A DNA stretch of 64,000 nucleotides from positions 926,001 through 990,000 of the forward strand of contig JADJTL010000001.1 of the NCBI GenBank assembly GCA_016711215.1, in the 5' to 3' direction. Both the position numbers and the translations under genes were made by a program. Below, piece after piece: positions 43,658 to 52,899 of this stretch. Position 1 is the stretch's first letter; every line of letters begins with the position of its first letter. Origin of the DNA: Pseudomonadota bacterium (lineage in GTDB: Bacteria; Myxococcota_A; Polyangia; GCA-2747355). A model generated the notes under the pieces. The model had not been told where the DNA came from and did not search any database. It worked only from the letters and a program-made list of their open reading frames with translations.

Positions 43658-44521
43658 ATGAACTGGTGGCAGCGCGATCCGAATGGGCGCACCGCGGCGG
43701 CCGACGAGAAGAAGTCGGTGCCGAGCGGCGTCTGGACCCAATGCGATGGTTGTGGCGAGCCCCTGGTCGATACCGACCTGCAGGCGGAGCTCGGGGTCTG
43801 TGCCGCCTGCGGACACCATCACTATCTGGCGGCGCAGCGCCGCATCGCGCTGCTGCTCGATGCCGAGAGCTTCGTTGAGTTGGGCGCGGGCGTCGAGCCC
43901 TTGGACCCCCTCGGCTTCGAGGACACCAAGCCCTATCAAGAGCGGCTGAAGGCGGCGCGCAAGCGGAGCGGCTATAGCGAGGCCGTGATCGTCGGCCTGG
44001 GCCGCCTCGAGGGGCGGCCGGTGGCGCTCGGCGTGTTGGTCTTCGAGTTCATCGGCGGCTCGATGGGATCGGTGATGGGCGAGCGCCTCGCGCGCCTCTT
44101 CGAGGCGGCCGCCGCGCAGGGCTGCCCGGCGATCGTCTGCTCGGCCTCGGGCGGCGCGCGGATGCAGGAGGGCGTGCTCTCCCTGATGCAGATGGCCAAG
44201 ACGACGGCGGCGCTGGCGCGCCTGAAGCGCTGCGGGCAACCCTACGTCTCGCTGCTCTGCCATCCGACCACCGGCGGGGTCGCGGCCAGCTTCGCCATGC
44301 TCGGCGATCTCAACCTGGCCGAGCCGGGTGCCCTGATCGGGTTTGCCGGGCCACGCGTGATCGAGCAGGCGCTGCGCCAGACGCTGCCCGAGGGCTTCCA
44401 GCGCGCTGAGTTCTTGCTCGAGCATGGGATGATCGACGCGATCGTAGCGCGCGCCGACCTGCGGGCGACGCTCGCGCGGCTGCTCGGCTTGCTGCTCGAT
44501 CCGGTCGAGCCCGCGGCGTGA
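43658..44521 (+). CDS. accD: Acetyl-CoA carboxylase carboxyltransferase subunit beta AccD, 287 aa
   Basis: AccD with AccA transfers CO2 from biotin to acetyl-CoA, giving malonyl-CoA for fatty acid synthesis. The four-cysteine zinc ribbon is complete: Cys29, Cys32, Cys48 and Cys51. The crotonase-fold part shows EFIGGSMGSVMGERLARLFE, VCSASGGARMQEGVLSLMQM and ALIGFAGPRVIEQALRQTLP, all AccD signatures, and the length is normal. It is distinct from the acyl-CoA carboxyltransferase at 11965, which lacks the zinc ribbon. The stop overlaps the start of folC (GTGA), the widespread accD-folC pairing. Confidence 0.96.
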   Translation: MNWWQRDPNGRTAAADEKKSVPSGVWTQCDGCGEPLVDTDLQAELGVCAACGHHHYLAAQRRIALLLDAESFVELGAGVEPLDPLGFEDTKPYQERLKAARKRSGYSEAVIVGLGRLEGRPVALGVLVFEFIGGSMGSVMGERLARLFEAAAAQGCPAIVCSASGGARMQEGVLSLMQMAKTTAALARLKRCGQPYVSLLCHPTTGGVAASFAMLGDLNLAEPGALIGFAGPRVIEQALRQTLPEGFQRAEFLLEHGMIDAIVARADLRATLARLLGLLLDPVEPAA

Positions 44522-45852
44522 TCGTCGGCCAGGCGGCGCGTCAGGTCGCCGAGCGCCTGCTCGGGCTGCGGCGCTTCGGCGCGCAGCTCGGCCTCGAGCG
44601 TATGGCACGCGCGCTGGCCGCGTTGGGCGATCCCCAGCGCAGCCTGCGCTGCGTCCACGTCGCGGGGACCAACGGCAAGGGCTCGACCGCGGCGATGCTG
44701 GCGTGGGCGCTGCAGCTCGCCGGCCACCGCGTCGGGCTCTATACCTCGCCGCACCTCTCTCGCTTCAGCGAGCGCATGCGCATCGATGGCGTCGAGATCG
44801 CGGCGCCGCAGCTCTTGCGCCTGCTCGATCGGGTCCAGGGCTGCGGTCTCGAGCTGACCTTCTTCGAGACGCTGACGGCGATCGCCTTGCTCTGGTTCGC
44901 CGAGCAGCGCGTCGCTGTAGCGGTGGTCGAGGCTGGCCTCGGCGGGCGCCTCGACGCGACCAACGTCGTGCAGCCCGAGGTCAGCGTGATCACCTCGATC
45001 GCGCTCGACCACGCCGAGGTGCTCGGCGCGACGCTGGCGCAGATCGCCGGCGAGAAGGCCGGGATCATCAAGGCGGGGGTTCCGGCCGTGGTCGCGGCCG
45101 GGGCGGAGGTCGAGGCCGTCTTCGCCGCGCGTTGCGCCGCGCTCGGCGCGCCGCATTGGCGCGAGGGGCGAGACTTCGCCTGCGCCGCGGACGAGGCTGG
45201 CGAGCTCGCCTATCACGGCCTCGACGGCAGCACGCTGCAGGCGCTGCGCCTGGCCTTGGCGGGCTCGCACCAGCGGAGCAACGCGGCGCTGGCCTTGGCG
45301 ACCCTCGAGCTCTTGGGTGAGCGCGGGCTCGCGGTCAGCGCCGACGCTCGGCGCGCCGCGCTGGCCACGGTGCGCTGGCCCGGACGGATGGAGTGGATCG
45401 GCTCGCAGCACCTGCTCGATTGCGCGCACAACCCGGCTGGAGCGCGCGCGTTAGCCGCGGCGCTGGCCCCGCGCCGCGACTTCGTCGTCGTCTTCTCGGC
45501 GCTGCGGGAGAAGGCGGCGGCGGCGATGCTGGAGGCGCTGCGCCCCTGCACCGCGCGGCTCGTGCTGACGCGCGCCGCTGTCGATCGAGCCGCTCTGCCC
45601 GCGGCGCTACGCGACCTGGTCGGCGCTGGCGAGGTCGCGGCGAACCTTGGGGCCGCGCTGGCGAGCCTGGCCGATGACCCGCGGCCGCGACTCGTGACGG
45701 GCTCGAGTTATCTGGTGGGTGAGGCCCGGGTTCTGCTGCTCGGCGAGGCTGCTGACGCGGTGGCGCTGGCGGATCCCGCGCAAGCCGAGCCAGCACCGCA
45801 AGCGCGCGGCGCAAGCGGCGAGCCTCGCCCGCTGCGCGCGTCCCGGACTTAG
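44518..45852 (+). CDS. folC: Bifunctional folylpolyglutamate/dihydrofolate synthase FolC, 444 aa
   Basis: FolC adds glutamate to folates (and to dihydropteroate), using ATP. The P-loop GTNGKGST is at residues 50-57, followed by VGLYTSPHLSRFSERMRI, FFETLTAIALLWFAEQRV, VVEAGLGGRLDATNVV, TSIALDHAEVLG and GEKAGIIKAG, and later RWPGRMEWIG and LDCAHNPAGARAL: the complete Mur-ligase-like set. GTG 44518 overlaps the accD stop by GTGA. The last 30 residues are an Ala/Arg-rich extension. Its TAG stop overlaps the TAA of the convergent metX gene within the four bases TTAG at 45849-45852. Confidence 0.95.
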   Translation: MIVGQAARQVAERLLGLRRFGAQLGLERMARALAALGDPQRSLRCVHVAGTNGKGSTAAMLAWALQLAGHRVGLYTSPHLSRFSERMRIDGVEIAAPQLLRLLDRVQGCGLELTFFETLTAIALLWFAEQRVAVAVVEAGLGGRLDATNVVQPEVSVITSIALDHAEVLGATLAQIAGEKAGIIKAGVPAVVAAGAEVEAVFAARCAALGAPHWREGRDFACAADEAGELAYHGLDGSTLQALRLALAGSHQRSNAALALATLELLGERGLAVSADARRAALATVRWPGRMEWIGSQHLLDCAHNPAGARALAAALAPRRDFVVVFSALREKAAAAMLEALRPCTARLVLTRAAVDRAALPAALRDLVGAGEVAANLGAALASLADDPRPRLVTGSSYLVGEARVLLLGEAADAVALADPAQAEPAPQARGASGEPRPLRASRT

Positions 45853-47069
45853 CGCGCGTCGCGCCGCGATCCACCCGCCTTGGTCTCGTGGGTCTCGCGC
45901 AGGGCGAAGGCGAGGTGCGGCTGGAAGAGCTCGGGCTCGAGGAGGAAGGCGTCGTGGCCCTTGTCACTATGCACGGTGACGTACTGTAACGAGATCCCGA
46001 GCTCGCGCAGGGCCTCGGCGATCTCGGCCTGCTCCGTTGGATAAAAGCAGGCATCCGAGTCGATCGAGAAGAGCAACCAGCGCTGCGCTTGGCAGGGCGC
46101 CAGCGCCTGGCGCGGGTCGCCGGCGCCTCGATCGCGCGCGAGGTCGAAGGCCTGCCAGGCGTTGCTGATCCGCAGGTAGCTGTTGGCGTCGAAGCGGCGC
46201 ACGAACTTTCGACCCTGATGCAGCATGTAGGACTCGATAGGATCCTGCAGGCGATAGGTCGGCAGGTAGTCATCGGGCTGGACGATCTCGGCGCGCGCGC
46301 GGGCGCGGAGCACCTCGAGCGAGACGAAGGTCTTGTGGCTGATCATCCGCGCCAGCGCCAGGCCGCGCTGGGGCGCTGGTCCGTCGTAGTAGTCGCCGCC
46401 GCGAAACTCGGGATCCTCCTGGATCGCGAAGATCTGCTCGAAGTTGAGCGCCTTGCTCAGCACCGTCGCGCGCAGCCCGCTGGCGATCGGGATCACGCAG
46501 CGCACGCGCTCTGGATAGCGACAGGCGAGATCCATCGCGCACATGCCGCCGAGCGAGCCGCCGGTCGTCGCCAAGAGCCGCTCGATGCCCAGCCGGTCGA
46601 GCAGCCGGATCTGGCTATCGACGATGTCGGCCAGCGACGGCCAGGGGAAGCGGCTGCCCCACGGCTGGCCGGTCAGCGGGTCGATGGTGCTCGGCCCGGT
46701 CGAGCCGTAACAACCCCCGAGGTAGTTGGCGCAGACGACGAAATAGCGGCTGGTGTCGAGCGCGCAGCCCTCGCCGATGAAGGGATCCCACCAGCCGCGG
46801 TGGCATTCCTCGCTCCAGAAGCGGTTGCCTGGGCCGACCGGATCGTAGCCGGCGGCGTGCTGGTGGCCGGTCAGCGCGTGGAACACCAGGATGGCGTTGT
46901 CGCGCGCCGCGTTCAACTCGCCGTAGGTCTCGTAGGCCAGCGTGCAGGGGCCGAGCGTCTGTCCGTGCTGCAGCCGCAGCGGAGCGTCCGCCGTGGCGAT
47001 CTCGCAATAGCGCGTCCGCGACGCATGACGCGTCCCGGCGGTCAGGCGAGGGTCGGCGCGAGCGCTCAT
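45849..47069 (-). CDS. metX: Homoserine O-acyltransferase MetX, 406 aa
   Basis: MetX activates homoserine by acylation in methionine synthesis. Alpha/beta-hydrolase landmarks: LAYETYGELNAARDNAILV, FHALTGHQHAAG, YFVVCANYLGGCYGSTGPS, the nucleophile Ser172 in TGGSLGGM, RMISHKTFVS and the catalytic His372 in DKGHDAFLLEP, with the acidic residue in FSIDSDACFYP. The family is usually acetyl-CoA-specific, and pairing with metY supports acetyl rather than succinyl transfer, though sequence alone does not prove it. It follows metY by 44 bases. Preceded by GGGAAA just before the ATG. Confidence 0.94.
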   Translation of the reverse strand: MSARADPRLTAGTRHASRTRYCEIATADAPLRLQHGQTLGPCTLAYETYGELNAARDNAILVFHALTGHQHAAGYDPVGPGNRFWSEECHRGWWDPFIGEGCALDTSRYFVVCANYLGGCYGSTGPSTIDPLTGQPWGSRFPWPSLADIVDSQIRLLDRLGIERLLATTGGSLGGMCAMDLACRYPERVRCVIPIASGLRATVLSKALNFEQIFAIQEDPEFRGGDYYDGPAPQRGLALARMISHKTFVSLEVLRARARAEIVQPDDYLPTYRLQDPIESYMLHQGRKFVRRFDANSYLRISNAWQAFDLARDRGAGDPRQALAPCQAQRWLLFSIDSDACFYPTEQAEIAEALRELGISLQYVTVHSDKGHDAFLLEPELFQPHLAFALRETHETKAGGSRRDAR

Positions 47070-47113
47070 TTTCCCGCATGCTCCGTCGGCGACCTGGGGG
47101 CGCGCGCGAATCT

Positions 47114-48430
47114 TCAGCGCACCTGGACCTGCGCGCCGCCGCTGGCCGCCGCGAGCGCCTGGTCGAGGTCCGCGATGATGTCGTCGATGTGCTCGAGGCC
47201 AACCGATAGCCGCAGCAGCTCGGGCGTGATGCCACCCGCGCGCTGCTGTTCGGCGTTGAGCTGGCTATGCGTCGTCGTCGCCGGGTGAATCGCCAGGCTC
47301 TTGGCGTCACCGACGTTGGCCAGGTGACTGAAGAGCCGCAGGCTCTCGATGAAGCGCTGACCGCCGGCCGCGCCGCCGTGGATGCCGAAGACGACCATGC
47401 CGCCGAAGCCGCCCTGCAGGTAGCGCTGGGCGTTGGCGTGGGTCGGGTGATCGGGCAGCCCGGGGTAGCGCACCCACTCGACCGACGGCTGCTCACGCAG
47501 CCAGCGCGCGACGGCGAGCGCGTTCTCGCAGTGGCGCTGCATCCGCAGCGGCAGCGTCTCGATCCCCTGCAGAAACATCCAGGCATTATCCGGCGCGAGG
47601 CAGGCGCCGAGGTTGCGCAGGGGCACCAGTCGCATGCGCAGAATGAACGCCAGCGCGCTCAGCTCGCCGAGGTCGTGCGCGTAGCGCAGGCCGTGATAGC
47701 CGGGATCCGGCTCGTTGAAGAGGGCGAACTTCGGATCCTTCCAGTCGAAGCGCCCGCCGTCGACGCAGATTCCGCCGATGCCGGCGCCGTGGCCGCCGAG
47801 CCACTTGGTCAACGAGCTGCAAACGAGATCGGCGCCGTGCTCGAGCGGTCGCAGCAGCGCCGGCGTGGTGAAGGTGTTGTCGACCACGAGCGGCAGGTGA
47901 TGCGCCTGCGCGATCGCGGCGATGGCGGCGAAGTCGGGGACGTTCAGCGCTGGGTTGCCGCAGGACTCGACGAAGAGCAGCCGCGTCTTGGGGGTGATCG
48001 CGCGCGCGAACTGCTCCGGATCGGTCGGATCGACGAAGCGCGTGGTGATCCCGAGCTGGGGGTGGATCGTGTCGAACATCGTATAGGTGCCGCCGTAGAG
48101 GTCGTTCGCGGCGACCACCTCGTCGCCCGCTCTACAGGTGTTGATCACGGCATAGTGGATGGCGCTGGTTCCCGACGCGAGCGCCAGCGCCGCCGCGCCG
48201 CCCTCGAGCGCGGCTACCCGCTCCTCCAGTACGGCGGTGGTGGGGTTCATCAGCCGGGTGTAGATGTTGCCGAGCTCTTTGAGCGCGAAGAGGTTGGCGG
48301 CGTGCTCTGTATCGCGGAACGTGTAGGAGGCGGTGCGGTAGATCGGCACGGCGCGCGCGCGCGTCGTCGGGTCGGGCTCGTGACCCGCATGCAGGCAGAG
48401 GGTCTCGAGATGATAGCGGCGTGGGTCCAT
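47114..48430 (-). CDS. metY: O-acetylhomoserine aminocarboxypropyltransferase (sulfhydrylase) MetY, 438 aa
   Basis: A PLP enzyme of the Cys/Met metabolism family that makes homocysteine from O-acetylhomoserine and sulfide. Landmarks: LCLHAGHEPDPTTRARAVPI, YTRLMNPTTAVLEERVAALE, ASGTSAIHYAVI, NDLYGGTYTMFD, VVDNTFTTPALLRPLEHGAD, the PLP lysine 209 in SSLTKWLGGHG, and NVGDAKSLAIHPATTTHSQL. Full-length (430-440 is usual). First gene of the metY-metX operon; with both, methionine is made by direct sulfhydrylation. No SAM riboswitch was recognised in the roughly 95 bases upstream. Confidence 0.95.
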   Translation of the reverse strand: MDPRRYHLETLCLHAGHEPDPTTRARAVPIYRTASYTFRDTEHAANLFALKELGNIYTRLMNPTTAVLEERVAALEGGAAALALASGTSAIHYAVINTCRAGDEVVAANDLYGGTYTMFDTIHPQLGITTRFVDPTDPEQFARAITPKTRLLFVESCGNPALNVPDFAAIAAIAQAHHLPLVVDNTFTTPALLRPLEHGADLVCSSLTKWLGGHGAGIGGICVDGGRFDWKDPKFALFNEPDPGYHGLRYAHDLGELSALAFILRMRLVPLRNLGACLAPDNAWMFLQGIETLPLRMQRHCENALAVARWLREQPSVEWVRYPGLPDHPTHANAQRYLQGGFGGMVVFGIHGGAAGGQRFIESLRLFSHLANVGDAKSLAIHPATTTHSQLNAEQQRAGGITPELLRLSVGLEHIDDIIADLDQALAAASGGAQVQVR

Positions 48431-48525
48431 GGTGCGCTCAGCCAGCCTTTCTGTGTCGAGTCCGTCCAGGCTCGGCCGCGAAACGTAGACCGTTCGCGTG
48501 CGCCCGGCAAGGCCGCGGCGTGGCG

Positions 48526-50649
48526 ATGAGGGAGCGCGCGCGGGGCCCGACGCGAGGCGCTCGCGCCGCGCTGACGCGGGCGCTGGTGCTGGCGCTGGCG
48601 CTGACTGGCAGCGCTGGCGGCCGGGTGTGCAGCGCCGCTGCTGCGGGCCGCGCCCTGCGCTTGCGAGCCGAGCGCGTCCGCCTCGCGGGCGAGGGCTGGG
48701 AGGCCGAGGGGCGCGTCGAGGCGCAGCTTGGCCCTTGCCGCTGGGAGGCGGATGCCCTGCGCCGTGAGGCCGGTGGCGCGGTCGGTGCCGAGCAGCTGCG
48801 GGTCACGCTCTGCGCTGAGCCCTCGAGCTGTCGCGGCCCCTGGGTCGAGGCGCGGCGCGTGACGCTCGACGGCTTCGGCGGGTGGCGCGCGCAGGGGCTC
48901 CGGACGGCCCTCTGTGGCTGCTGGCCGGCGCTGCGGCTGGAGGCCGCGCGAGCCGCGCTCTCCGCCACCGACGGGCGGCTCTATCTGGTCGCGCCGCGCT
49001 TGCGCTGGGGGCGCCTGCCGCTCGCCTGGGCGCCCTTTTGGGCGCTGCCGACGCGGGCGGGCACCAGCGGCCTGCTCTGGCCCGTGATCGGCTACAGCGG
49101 TCGCGACGGGTTGCGCGTCGAGCAGGGGGGCGAGGTCTTCCTCGGGCGGCAGGTGGATGCGCGACTCTCCCTCGGCTGGATCGCCACGCGCGGCCTCGGC
49201 GCACGCGCCCGTTTGCGCTATTTCACCGCGGCGCAGGGCGACGGGGCGCTTCACCTCCAGCTCCAGCAGGACGCGAGCTCGCTCCAGCGCTGGCGCGGTC
49301 GGCTGGCCGGTCGCCTGCTCTGGCAGGGGTCGCCGGGGGCCCTTGGCCTGGTGCCCGCGCTGGTCAGCGATCGCCAGGTCCTCGCCGATCTGGCGCGCTC
49401 GCCGCGCCTCGTCTTTGCCCCCTATGCGCGCAGCCGCGCCTGGGCCAGCACGGCGCGGGGGCCGGTCGTGGCGACGGTGGTCGCCGATCGTCTCCAGGGC
49501 CTGCGCGGGCTCCCGGTTGCGGGCGCGGCCGCGGGCGCGGAAGAGGGCGCTCGTCTCGCCCTGCGGACCGACCTCTTGCCACTGCGGGTGCTCGGGCCGC
49601 TGCACCTGCTCGGCGCGGTCGAACTCTCGCGCAGCTTCGGGCTGGGGGCCAGCATTGTCGAGCGCGGGCCATCGCGCAGCGCCGAGCAGGCGCCGAGCGC
49701 GGCGCTGGCGCCAAGCGCAGCCGACCTGACGGTCTGGCGCCTGGCGCCGAGCCTGGCGGCCGCCGGGTTGTGGGGGCCCTGGGTCTGGTCGGGGCTGGCC
49801 GGCTATCGCCTACAGGCCTTGCTGCGCGAGAGCGCCGACGCTGAGGGGCGCCTGGTGGCGCGGCAGGGCGCGGTGGCGTCGTGGGCGTTGGCGCTGCCCC
49901 TGCGTCGCACCTTCCGCCGCGGCAGCAGCCGTTGGCTGCATGGCGTCGAGCCCTTCGTCGGTGGCCGGTGGCGTCGCGGGACGCGCGCGGTCGATCCCGC
50001 CCTGGTCGGGTTGGAGCCCTGGGCCTGGGCCGGCGGGGCGCTGCTCGAGCTCGGTGCCCGCAGCTCACTGCTGCGCGTCGACCAGCGGAGGGGGATCGCG
50101 CGGCTGCTGCATGCCGAGGCGGCGCTGCAGCTCACCACCGGTGGCGTCGATCGGCGCACGCGGGCGCTGGCGACGCAGCTCACGATCGGGGCGCTCAAGG
50201 GGCTGCGCGGTTCGGCCCAGGGCTGGGTCGACTGGCAACGCCGCCGCTGGGTGCTCGACGCAGAGCTCTGTCGTGAGCATGCCCTGGGCGAGGTCTGCGC
50301 CGGGTACTGGCGGCTGCGCGGCGCGCGGGCCGACGCGCTGCGTCTCTGGGATGACGCGGCATGGCCCACCCTGGGGACGCGCGCGACCGCCCTGCTCGGT
50401 GCCTCCGCCGATCAGCTCGGCGCGAGCGCGCTGCTGCGTCTCGGCCTCTGGCGCGCTGAGGTCCTGGCGCGGCTCGACCCGCTGGCGTGGACCCTGACGC
50501 AGGGCCAGGCTCGTCTGGCTAGCGCGCCGATCTACGGCTGTCTCGACCTGGCGCTCGCCGCGCAGCTCCGGGCCGGACAGCGTCGCCCCGATATCCTGGC
50601 CCAGCTCAGCTGGCGCGGTGCAGCTTTGGCGCGCTGTGGGCGCTGGTAA
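48526..50649 (+). CDS. LptD-like outer-membrane LPS assembly protein, divergent, 707 aa
   Basis: ATG at 48526 precedes a signal peptide (ALVLALALTGSAGGRVCSAAAA). Residues about 45-150 look like an OstA/LptA-type beta-jellyroll (LRLRAERVRLAGEGWEAEGR, GVAEQLRVTL-like strands), then the barrel entry LYLVAPRLRWGRLPLAWAPFW and the LptD-like segment TSGLLWPVIGYSGRDGLRVEQGG, followed by RLSLGWIATRGLGARARLRYF. The rest is alternating barrel strands to the terminal W. Cysteines cluster in the jellyroll (six or more) with a few near the C-terminus, as expected for LptD disulfides. Conservation is weak, so another barrel is possible. It may start from TAGACC about 35 bases upstream. Divergent from metY. 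Confidence 0.7.
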   Translation: MRERARGPTRGARAALTRALVLALALTGSAGGRVCSAAAAGRALRLRAERVRLAGEGWEAEGRVEAQLGPCRWEADALRREAGGAVGAEQLRVTLCAEPSSCRGPWVEARRVTLDGFGGWRAQGLRTALCGCWPALRLEAARAALSATDGRLYLVAPRLRWGRLPLAWAPFWALPTRAGTSGLLWPVIGYSGRDGLRVEQGGEVFLGRQVDARLSLGWIATRGLGARARLRYFTAAQGDGALHLQLQQDASSLQRWRGRLAGRLLWQGSPGALGLVPALVSDRQVLADLARSPRLVFAPYARSRAWASTARGPVVATVVADRLQGLRGLPVAGAAAGAEEGARLALRTDLLPLRVLGPLHLLGAVELSRSFGLGASIVERGPSRSAEQAPSAALAPSAADLTVWRLAPSLAAAGLWGPWVWSGLAGYRLQALLRESADAEGRLVARQGAVASWALALPLRRTFRRGSSRWLHGVEPFVGGRWRRGTRAVDPALVGLEPWAWAGGALLELGARSSLLRVDQRRGIARLLHAEAALQLTTGGVDRRTRALATQLTIGALKGLRGSAQGWVDWQRRRWVLDAELCREHALGEVCAGYWRLRGARADALRLWDDAAWPTLGTRATALLGASADQLGASALLRLGLWRAEVLARLDPLAWTLTQGQARLASAPIYGCLDLALAAQLRAGQRRPDILAQLSWRGAALARCGRW

Positions 50650-50761
50650 CGCGCGTTCGCTCTGCTTTTGCCACCCGAACACGAAACTCGTCGCGCTCCC
50701 GTTCGCCGTGCCATACTGCCCGCGACCGATTTCAGCTCGTCATCGCTCGATGGAGGCCCGC

Positions 50762-52741
50762 ATGCGAAGCTCGGCTCGGCTGCGCCGCTTACTGCCAGTG
50801 CTTGGATCGATGCTCCTCACCATCGCCTGCGGCGACGGCAAGAAGCCCTTCAAGCCCGTCGTGCTGCCGGATGGCTTCGGCTTGCGCGACGCCTCGATCT
50901 ACCTCGACGGTCGCACCTCCGACCTCGGCGCCAATCCGGACCTGCGCGTCAGCCTGGAGGGGCCCGAGATCACGATCCAGACCCCGGAGGAGGCGCAGAT
51001 CATCGTTGGCGACCTGCTCAAGGTGCTGGTCAAGGTCACGGACCCCGACGGTGTCGAGGCGCAATCGCTGCGGCTGACGCTGCAAGGCTCCCAGCCCGTC
51101 GCGCTCGGCCTGACGACGACGCCCGACGTCTACGAGGCCCTCCTCGACATGCGCAAGATCGTCGGCAAGGGTCGGCTCTGGGTCGAGGCCACGGACCTCT
51201 TGGGCAACGCCAATAGCCAGGTGCGGCTCTTCGAGCGCGACCCGGGCCCCATCGTGCTCTTCTTGGCGCCGAGCGAGGGCGCGCGCTTTCCCCGCAGCGT
51301 CTCGGTGCAGCTGGTGGTGGCCGACCGCGTCGAGGTCACGGCCTTCGAGACGCGCATCGGCACGCAGCCCTTGACGCTGGCGACGACGGCCTCGACGGCC
51401 GACCGCACCGTTTACGTCGGTCAGGTGCAGTTCGACGATCCGATGTTCCCCGTGCCGCTCTCCGGCCAGCAGGTGCTGACGGCCTCGGCGACCAACGCCA
51501 ACGGCGCGCGGACGATCGTCAAGCGCACCTTCTTCGTCGACGATGAGGGGCCGAGCATCAGCATTCGCAGCCAGCAGGCCGGCCAGCTGATCGGGCGGGT
51601 GATCGACCTCGCCGCCGAGGTCAGCGATCCGGCGGGTGTGCAGGCGGCCTCGGTGCGCTGTGTGATCGGCAACGAGCTGCAGAAGCGCGAGGTCACGCTC
51701 GAGCCCGATCCGACCAACCCCGCCATCTATCGCGGCCAGTTCGATACGCGCAATTTGACGCTGCAGATGCTCTGGCCCGTGCTCTCGTTCCGCGCCGTCG
51801 ACCGCCTCGGCAACGAGAGTCACCGCGAAATCGAGGTCGCGCTCGATGACCGCCAGCCGATCCTCTCGCTCGATCCGGCCGAGGACTTCCGCGCGCTGCG
51901 CGAGAAGGACGACACGATTCAGTGCTCGCTGCCCTTCGATCCTGTCGGCCGCGACGCCGCCGATGACCTCGACGCCGTGCCGCAGGTCACCGAGCTCCGC
52001 GCGCGAATCGAGGACCGCGGCAACGGGGTGCCCGGGGCGCAGATCGTGCCGATCGGCACGGTCGACCCCGCGACCGTTCGGCTCTTCGTGCTGCCGGGCG
52101 CGGTCGGCAAGCCGATCGTCGTCGATACGGATGGCGATGGCTTCTGCGACGCGATCAACCCCGCGGTGGTGCCGCTGGGGAGCCGACCGGATCCGGGTCA
52201 GGCCGTGGCCGTCGACCTGGCGCCGATCCCCGGATCGGGGATAGCCGACTTCACGCCGCACCTCAACCCGCCGCTGCCCACCGGTCTGGGCTGCGTCAAC
52301 GGCGACGAGGCGAAGTCGCCGCGATCGCTCTGCGACACGACCCCGGCGAGTATGTCCTCGATCATCACTTATTCGACGAAGCTGCCCGCGATCTGGACGA
52401 TTCCCCCTGTGCGCCCTTCCGACGACGACTACTGCGTCGGCATCGGCTTCGACTTCCGAGCCAACGAAATACCCGCAGGCTGGGCCTGCATCGCCGCGGA
52501 GGCCCGCGACGAGCTGGGAAATCTCGGGGTCTCGCGCCCGATCCGCGTCGCCGTCGAATACGGCACGAGTCGCTTTCTCCCGGGGCCAGCGCCGGCGACG
52601 GCCGGAGCGGCGCCCAACTGCACCGGCACCCTCGATGCCGCCACTGGCAAGGTGACGGCCCAGCCCTGCGCCTTCCGCGAGTGGGACCTCGACTTCGCGC
52701 AGGAGTTCCAGCCCGCGCTGGAAACGCGCTTCTTCCGCTGA
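50762..52741 (+). CDS. Ig-like-domain lipoprotein, 659 aa
   Basis: ATG at 50762 follows GGAGG by five bases; the earlier in-frame ATG at 50750 overlaps that site. The signal LLPVLGSMLLTIAC ends in a lipobox. The mature protein starts with an Asp-rich linker and then three or four bacterial Ig-like repeats with a recurring pattern of D-x-GP-x-I plus DPAGV or DPDGV (VLVKVTDPDGVEAQSLRLTL, DEGPSISIRSQQAGQLIG, EVSDPAGVQAASVRCVIG). A Ca-binding-like DTDGDGFCDAIN occurs near residue 460. The C-terminal 180 residues have several cysteines. Probably a surface structural protein; function unknown. Lies between the LptD-like and MMPL genes on the same strand. Confidence 0.8.
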   Translation: MRSSARLRRLLPVLGSMLLTIACGDGKKPFKPVVLPDGFGLRDASIYLDGRTSDLGANPDLRVSLEGPEITIQTPEEAQIIVGDLLKVLVKVTDPDGVEAQSLRLTLQGSQPVALGLTTTPDVYEALLDMRKIVGKGRLWVEATDLLGNANSQVRLFERDPGPIVLFLAPSEGARFPRSVSVQLVVADRVEVTAFETRIGTQPLTLATTASTADRTVYVGQVQFDDPMFPVPLSGQQVLTASATNANGARTIVKRTFFVDDEGPSISIRSQQAGQLIGRVIDLAAEVSDPAGVQAASVRCVIGNELQKREVTLEPDPTNPAIYRGQFDTRNLTLQMLWPVLSFRAVDRLGNESHREIEVALDDRQPILSLDPAEDFRALREKDDTIQCSLPFDPVGRDAADDLDAVPQVTELRARIEDRGNGVPGAQIVPIGTVDPATVRLFVLPGAVGKPIVVDTDGDGFCDAINPAVVPLGSRPDPGQAVAVDLAPIPGSGIADFTPHLNPPLPTGLGCVNGDEAKSPRSLCDTTPASMSSIITYSTKLPAIWTIPPVRPSDDDYCVGIGFDFRANEIPAGWACIAAEARDELGNLGVSRPIRVAVEYGTSRFLPGPAPATAGAAPNCTGTLDAATGKVTAQPCAFREWDLDFAQEFQPALETRFFR

Positions 52742-52899
52742 TCGGACGCCAGGGGGGCTGCGCGCGCCTCGCCCTCCTCCGCGCCGCGCGCCTGCGATCG
52801 GCCGCGCTAGCGCTCCCGCGCCGGCTGCAAGGGCAGGTCGGGGTATTCTCTGTTGACGGCGCGCGCGGTCTGCGGCACCTCTGAGCGCGGACGCTCCTT

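Noticed and set aside
48431..48525. SAM riboswitch before metY
   Set aside because: The gap is under 100 bases with no recognisable SAM-aptamer motifs.
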